DNA of 56,152 nucleotides, from NCBI GenBank assembly GCA_020351775.1, contig CP070666.1:4272821-4328972 (forward strand), given 5' to 3'. This document shows, one piece after another, positions 52,057-56,152 of this stretch. Under the pieces are notes generated by a model, which saw nothing but the letters and a program-made list of their open reading frames with translations, made no database searches and had not been told where the DNA came from. The position numbers and the translations under genes were made by a program. The stretch's first letter is position 1; every line of letters begins with the position of its first letter. This DNA comes from Gemmatimonadota bacterium (GTDB taxonomy: Bacteria; Gemmatimonadota; Gemmatimonadetes; Gemmatimonadales; GWC2-71-9).

Positions 52057-52949
52057 AGGGCGGACTGTGGCGTCAGATCAAGCGCGTCGCCTTGACCGAT
52101 GTCTCGGTCCTGGTGAAGGGGATAGATCGGGATACTCTGGAGGATGTGGAGCGGATTCTGGTGGAAGCTGATTTCGGCGTCAGCGCGCTGGACATGGTGG
52201 AGCAGCTCGAGGATAAGCTGCGACGAGGTGAGCTGAAGTCGGCCGACGCGGTGCGTTCGTGGCTCAAGCAAGCGATCGTTGGGCTATTGGACAGCGGACA
52301 GGATGCCGGTGACCTCCACTTCGGCGACGGTAACGGGCCCGCGGTCTTTCTAGTGTTGGGTGTGAACGGTGTCGGCAAGACTACGCAGATTGCCAAGCTG
52401 GCACACCGTCTGATGGGACAGGGTCGCAGTGTGCTGCTTGCGGCTGCAGACACCTATCGGGCCGGTGCACAGGAACAGATCGGGGTGTGGGCATCGCGGT
52501 TGGACCTCCCATGTGTGACGGGATCGCCGGGTGGGGATCCTGCCGCTGTCGCGTTCGACGCCGTAGCGGCCGGGACGGCGCGGCGTGTGGACGTAGTTCT
52601 GATCGATACCGCGGGGCGGCTACACACGCACGGTGACCTCATGGAGGAACTCAAGAAGATTACCCGAGTGGTTGGGCGCAAACGGGATGGTGCACCGCAC
52701 GAGAGCCTCCTGGTGCTTGACGGCACGGTGGGCCAGAACGCACTGCAGCAGGGACGGACATTCGCGGCCGCTGTTCCCGTCACGGGACTCGTAATCACCA
52801 AGCTCGATGGAACCGCGAAGGGTGGTGCAGTAGTGGCGCTGCACCGCGAACTGGGAATACCCATCAAGTTCCTCGGCGTCGGTGAATCACTTGCGGACTT
52901 GGAGGCCTTCGACCCGGAGGTCTTCACCGAACGGCTGCTGTCCGACTGA
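52053..52949 (+). CDS. ftsY: Signal recognition particle receptor FtsY
   Basis: This SRP GTPase delivers ribosome-nascent chains to the Sec translocon. N domain helices (about 5-85), then the NG GTPase with G1 GVNGVGKTT (103-111), DTYRAGAQEQ, DTAGRLHTHGDLMEEL and TKLDGTAKGG; C-terminal FLGVGESLADLEAFDPEVF is diagnostic for FtsY. At 298 residues it lacks the acidic A domain of E. coli FtsY. GTG start overlaps the preceding stop (GTGA); an open frame from 52023 is spurious. Confidence 0.97.
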   Translation: MKGGLWRQIKRVALTDVSVLVKGIDRDTLEDVERILVEADFGVSALDMVEQLEDKLRRGELKSADAVRSWLKQAIVGLLDSGQDAGDLHFGDGNGPAVFLVLGVNGVGKTTQIAKLAHRLMGQGRSVLLAAADTYRAGAQEQIGVWASRLDLPCVTGSPGGDPAAVAFDAVAAGTARRVDVVLIDTAGRLHTHGDLMEELKKITRVVGRKRDGAPHESLLVLDGTVGQNALQQGRTFAAAVPVTGLVITKLDGTAKGGAVVALHRELGIPIKFLGVGESLADLEAFDPEVFTERLLSD

Positions 52950-55024
52950 TGCTGCTGGCGCTCGACACTGCGGTGCAATTCCTTAAGGGAGTTGGCCCGC
53001 GCCGCGCCGAGGCATTCCAGCGGATGGGGATCGCGACGGTAGAGGATCTCCTCTATCACATACCGCATCGCTACCTTGACGCCACCACCGTCACGCCGAT
53101 TGCCAAGGCAGTGGTCGGGAGAGAAGTGACGTTGGTGGGCCGCGTCGTGTCCAAGGCTGTCGTCCCCACGCGCCGCGGATTGCGCATCTTCAGGGCTGTG
53201 ATCCGGGACTCGTCGGGCATCGTCGAGTGCGCCTGGCCGGGACAGGCATACTTGGATCGCATCATCAAGCAAGGTCAGCTGCTGCTGGTGACCGGACCGG
53301 TGAAGCACTACCACGGCCGCCAGGTGGTGCCCAAGGAGCAAGTGGTACTGGCGGACGCGGGTGATGAAGAACGGGAAGACGACATGGTCCGTGGCATGGT
53401 GCTGCCCGTATATCCGGCCACTGAAGGCTTGAGTCATCGGCAGATCCGTCGACTGATATCGGATCATCTGGACCAGATGCTGAAATGTGTAGAGGATACG
53501 CTTCCGGAGTGCGTGTCCTCGACGATAGATGTGCTTCCTCTCAGGCAGGCTCTACTCGCACTCCATCGCCCGGCTTCGCCGGGAAGTGCCGAGGCGGGTC
53601 GCCGCCGGCTTGCGTTCGATGAGCTGTTCGACCTCCAGCTCGTGGTTGCACGGGCGCGCTACCTGGCGACAACGGCACAGAAGGGAACCCGCTTCGAGAT
53701 CCAGAAGAAGCTCACTACCGCCTTGAAAGATGCGCTCCCGTTCGAGCTGACGGCAGGACAGCGCAAGGCGATCCGCGAGATCAGCGCCGACATGACGTCG
53801 AGTGACAGAATGCATCGGCTGTTGATGGGTGACGTCGGCACCGGGAAAACGGTCGTTGCTCTGTTTGCAATGCTGCTCGCCATGGAAAACGACTATCAGG
53901 CCGTGTTCATGGCTCCCACGGAACTGCTTGCCGAGCAGCATGCCAGCACGGTCGGATCGCTGCTTGCTCCGCTCGGCATCGTGCCCGAGCTACTGGTGGG
54001 TCGGCTTTCCCAGGGTGAGAAGCAAGCCATTCGAGAACGCATCGCGGACGGCACGGCGCGGATCATCGTGGGAACGCACACCCTGATCCAAGAACGCACG
54101 GATTTCTGGCGCCTCGGTCTGGCGGTTATTGACGAACAACACCGATTTGGAGTGGAACAGCGTGCGGCGTTGATCGAGAAAGGTGAAGTGCCGGACGTGC
54201 TACTGCTTTCGGCCACGCCGATCCCGCGCACGTTGGCCCTGACCCTGTACGGGGACCTGGACATCTCTACCCTGAGGCAGAAACCGGTGAGTCATCGGCC
54301 GGTCAAGACCGGTGTGCGGTCCAGCAATGACCGAGCGGCGATCTACGGCTTCTTACAGGAGCAATGCAGACTCGGGCGTCAGGCTTTTGTGGTGTACCCC
54401 GTCATCGAGGAATCAGAGCGTGTGGATCTGAAAGCGGCCACCACTATGGCGGCCGAGTTGGAGAAGCGGCTCGCTCCCCTCTCGGTCGGTCTAGTACACG
54501 GGAAGATGAAAGGCGAGGAGCGCGATGCAGTGATGCGCCGATTCCGCGACGGCAATCTCCACGTACTGGTTGCGACAACCGTCATCGAAGTTGGGATCGA
54601 CGTACCCAACGCCACTGTCATGTTGATCGAACATCCGGAACGGTTCGGCCTCGCGCAGCTGCACCAACTGAGAGGCCGGGTGGGTCGGGGATCCGCTGAA
54701 GGCCACTGCATCCTGCTCACCGACGATTACAGCGCCACCAAAAGGCTGAAACAGTTCGCCCGAACGTCGGATGGCTTTCGCATTGCGGAACTGGACCTCA
54801 AGGAGCGTGGTATTGGCGAGCTGGCCGGAGTTCGCCAATCAGGCGGCTTCAACTTGAGATACGCCGATCTCGCTACCGATGATGACCTCGTCAATGCGGC
54901 GCGCCGGGCAGCGCTCGGCATCATCCAAAGCGATCCGGATCTCTCGAGCCAGGCCCATACCAAGCTTCGGGCCCGGATAGGACGCCGCTACGCACGGGGA
55001 ATGGAGCTGTTCAGGGTTGGATGA
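52949..55024 (+). CDS. recG: ATP-dependent DNA helicase RecG
   Basis: This superfamily 2 helicase remodels stalled forks and Holliday junctions. 691 residues: N-terminal LKGVGPRRAEAFQRMGI, OB-fold wedge domain (LVGRVVSKAVVPTRRG), Walker A GDVGTGKT, DEQH-type box IDEQHRFGVEQR, SATPIPRTLALT, VLVATTVIEVGIDVPNAT and QLRGRVGRGSAEGHCILL. The ATG shares a base with the ftsY stop (TGATG). The usual C-terminal block GPGEFLGxRQSG reads GIGELAGVRQSG. An insertion sequence begins 14 bases after the stop. Confidence 0.97.
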   Translation: MLLALDTAVQFLKGVGPRRAEAFQRMGIATVEDLLYHIPHRYLDATTVTPIAKAVVGREVTLVGRVVSKAVVPTRRGLRIFRAVIRDSSGIVECAWPGQAYLDRIIKQGQLLLVTGPVKHYHGRQVVPKEQVVLADAGDEEREDDMVRGMVLPVYPATEGLSHRQIRRLISDHLDQMLKCVEDTLPECVSSTIDVLPLRQALLALHRPASPGSAEAGRRRLAFDELFDLQLVVARARYLATTAQKGTRFEIQKKLTTALKDALPFELTAGQRKAIREISADMTSSDRMHRLLMGDVGTGKTVVALFAMLLAMENDYQAVFMAPTELLAEQHASTVGSLLAPLGIVPELLVGRLSQGEKQAIRERIADGTARIIVGTHTLIQERTDFWRLGLAVIDEQHRFGVEQRAALIEKGEVPDVLLLSATPIPRTLALTLYGDLDISTLRQKPVSHRPVKTGVRSSNDRAAIYGFLQEQCRLGRQAFVVYPVIEESERVDLKAATTMAAELEKRLAPLSVGLVHGKMKGEERDAVMRRFRDGNLHVLVATTVIEVGIDVPNATVMLIEHPERFGLAQLHQLRGRVGRGSAEGHCILLTDDYSATKRLKQFARTSDGFRIAELDLKERGIGELAGVRQSGGFNLRYADLATDDDLVNAARRAALGIIQSDPDLSSQAHTKLRARIGRRYARGMELFRVG

Positions 55025-55038
55025 GAGCGGTGCAGAAT

Positions 55039-55067
55039 GGGGATGGGTAAAGAAATTCGGTTGATGG
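55039..55067 (+). repeat. Left terminal inverted repeat of the insertion sequence
   Basis: The 29-base end begins GGGGATGGGTAAAGAAATTC and matches the reverse complement of 56124-56152 with four mismatches (positions 6, 15, 20 and 28 of the repeat). Confidence 0.88.
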
Positions 55068-55130
55068 TGAGTGCGGAAGAGGCCCGTTTCTCCTGGGACA
55101 ACGGGCTGTTTGGCGGGTTAGTTCGCATGC

Positions 55131-56116
55131 ATGGACTCCAAGCATGCGAAATCTCCCTGTTGTGGGGCACCAGTCCGCCGGTTCGGAGGTAGGCGCAGGC
55201 AATGCACGGAGTGCAACGGCACCTGGAGGATCCGGGCGAAGAAGCGCGGGCGTCGCCCACGTCGTTCGTCGCCATCCATCCTCGAGCGAGTGTTCGTGCA
55301 GGGCTTCACGCTGGCGCAACTCGCTGCTCGCCAGGGCGGTATCGCGCTCCCGACCTATCGGCATCGCTTCCGGCGAGAACTCCAGCAGTTCGTGGCCCGT
55401 CCCGGCTCGCAGGTGATTCCACGGGGGCCGCTGGTGCTGTTGGTAGATGGCCTGTGGTTCCAGTTCAAGCGTCACCCCTGGGTGCTGTACCTGATGGCGT
55501 TGAAGCCTTGTCAGGGCGATTATGCCGTATTTCTCGATCCCGTATTACTCGCGGGTACCGAGAGAGTCGCACGCTGGGACCAAGCGCTCGCATCCATTCC
55601 TCAAGCAGCGAGCGAGCGCATTCGGGCCATCGTGGCCGACAACCTGCCCGGCATGAGACGATTGGCCCACCAGCGTGGGTGGGTCCTGCAATTGTGCCAC
55701 TTCCATCTGCTCCTGAAGCTCTACGCCCAACGCGGTTCGAGACCTCATGCGCTCTACGGCGGCCCGGTCCGAGAACAACTCCACCAGTGCATCCGCCACG
55801 CTCTGTCCCTGTCCGAGGGTGCCCCTCTGGACACCACACTCCGACGCCTGCACCGACTAGCCCTAACCGACTGTGCACCGCCCGCGTCCAAGGCATGGTC
55901 CGAGCGCTCCTGCGCGATCTGGAGTTCTACCGTTCCTATCTCCAGTACCCCCAGCTGGGCCTTCCTCACACCACCAACACGGTCGAGTCCATGGGTCGCC
56001 TCCTGCGAGACCTGTTCCGGAGGAGCCGCGCCGGTTCGAACCCAGCCTCCGTCTTACGGTGGGCTACCGCGTTCATTCGGTTACGGTCTCACATCACCTG
56101 CAACAGCTATCTATGA
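55131..56116 (+). pseudogene. Frameshifted DDE transposase
   Basis: The conserved protein is split over two frames. Frame A starts at ATG 55131, after an in-frame TAG at 55119: a zinc-ribbon-like start (SPCCGAPVRRFGG, then QCTECNGTW), a helix-turn-helix-like ERVFVQGFTLAQLAARQGG, the first catalytic Asp in LVLLVDGLWFQF, and the second in RIRAIVADNLPGM followed by LQLCHFHLLLKLY. From about 55870 the conserved sequence continues one base back in frame B: VRALLRDLEFYRSYL, then HTTNTVESMGRLLRDLFRRS with the catalytic Glu, stopping at 56116. Frame A itself stays open to the window end but loses similarity. This fits a one-base deletion around 55860-55895; no slippery heptamer is visible, so programmed frameshifting is less likely. 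Confidence 0.75.
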
Positions 56117-56123
56117 CAATGCT

Positions 56124-56152
56124 CTATCAACCAAATTCCTTTACCCTTCCCC
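56124..56152 (-). repeat. Right terminal inverted repeat of the insertion sequence
   Basis: Its reverse complement begins GGGGAAGGGTAAAGGAATTT and pairs with 55039-55067 at 25 of 29 positions. The outermost base is the last base of the window; the repeat could extend further. Confidence 0.87.

Larger units (their letters stand above)
55039..56152 (+). mobile_element. Insertion sequence with terminal inverted repeats (right end at window edge)
   Basis: The element runs from the left terminal repeat at 55039 to at least 56152. The two ends match as inverted repeats at 25 of 29 positions. It carries one transposase reading frame. It lies 14 bases downstream of recG and does not interrupt it. 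A target duplication cannot be judged because the right flank is outside the window. The family is not certain; the transposase has a zinc-ribbon-like N-terminus and a DDE core of the MULE/IS256-like type. That the sequence stops at the outer base of a repeat suggests a contig break at a multicopy element. Confidence 0.87.

Noticed and set aside
55202-55865. N-terminal two thirds of a 304-codon forward frame inside the insertion sequence
   Set aside because: The conserved transposase sequence in this part is in another frame (from 55131); only the C-terminal part of the 304-codon frame is real.
1-56152. CRISPR array, rRNA operon, riboswitch or replication origin
   Set aside because: No regularly spaced repeats, no rRNA-like stretch, and no intergenic space large enough for a typical riboswitch or origin.

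Overview
The window is a dense, GC-rich bacterial chromosome segment. Almost every gene is on the + strand, and many neighbours overlap by 1-20 bases (ATGA, GTGA or TGATG junctions). MurE carries the meso-diaminopimelate specificity motif DNPR. Lipoprotein signal peptidase, LytM/M23 and periplasmic-type TPR proteins point to a diderm cell. PATAN (DUF4388) proteins, MglA/roadblock proteins, a DUF3098-like peptide, DUF2723 and a GxHH-type isoleucyl-tRNA synthetase together suggest Gemmatimonadota or a close relative. That placement is inferred from gene content and was not tested by a search.

Layout. (1) 1-5.7 kb: 3' end of ftsH, then folP, cdaA (c-di-AMP synthase) and a large DUF2723 membrane protein. 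(2) 5.77-12.9 kb: yggS, divIVA, purine nucleoside phosphorylase, ileS, a dksA/traR-like gene, lspA and a RluD-type pseudouridine synthase. (3) 12.9-29.9 kb: a chemosensory cluster of 18 genes: cheW, cheY, cheA, cheC, a giant TPR protein, PATAN-TPR, TPR-roadblock, two roadblock proteins, an MglA-like GTPase, a tandem DnaA-like ATPase, a second PATAN-TPR, cheR, cheD, cheB, cheW, cheW and a TPR protein. There is no chemoreceptor. (4) 29.9-33.1 kb: a membrane-anchored zinc metallopeptidase, a DUF3098-like peptide, tRNA-Val(UAC), an exported TPR protein, tRNA-Asp(GUC) and an intrinsic terminator. (5) 33.1-48.2 kb: a complete-looking dcw division/cell-wall cluster, rsmH-ftsL-ftsI-murE-murF-mraY-murD-ftsW-murG-murC-ftsQ-ftsA-ftsZ, without mraZ, murB or ddl. 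(6) 48.2-55.0 kb: an M23 peptidase, hisA, a von Willebrand-like membrane protein, ftsY and recG. (7) 55.04-56.15 kb: an insertion sequence with 29-bp inverted repeats and a frameshifted transposase. Its right repeat is the last base of the window.

How the parts work together. The dcw cluster makes lipid II from UDP-MurNAc precursors (MurC-F, MraY, MurG) and builds the septum (FtsZ, FtsA, FtsQ, FtsL, FtsW, FtsI). The LytM-type peptidase next to ftsZ may act in cell separation. The chemosensory cluster looks like a full excitation and adaptation circuit (CheA-CheY, CheR/CheB, CheC/CheD) combined with a polarity module (MglA GTPase plus roadblock proteins) and PATAN/TPR scaffolds. The most likely output is surface motility, type IV pili or cell polarity rather than a flagellum, but this is inference. 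Its most unusual part is a protein with two DnaA-family ATPase domains and no DnaA DNA-binding domain.

No CRISPR array, rRNA gene or prophage was seen. The only stretch over 300 bases without an intact gene is the insertion sequence at the right end.
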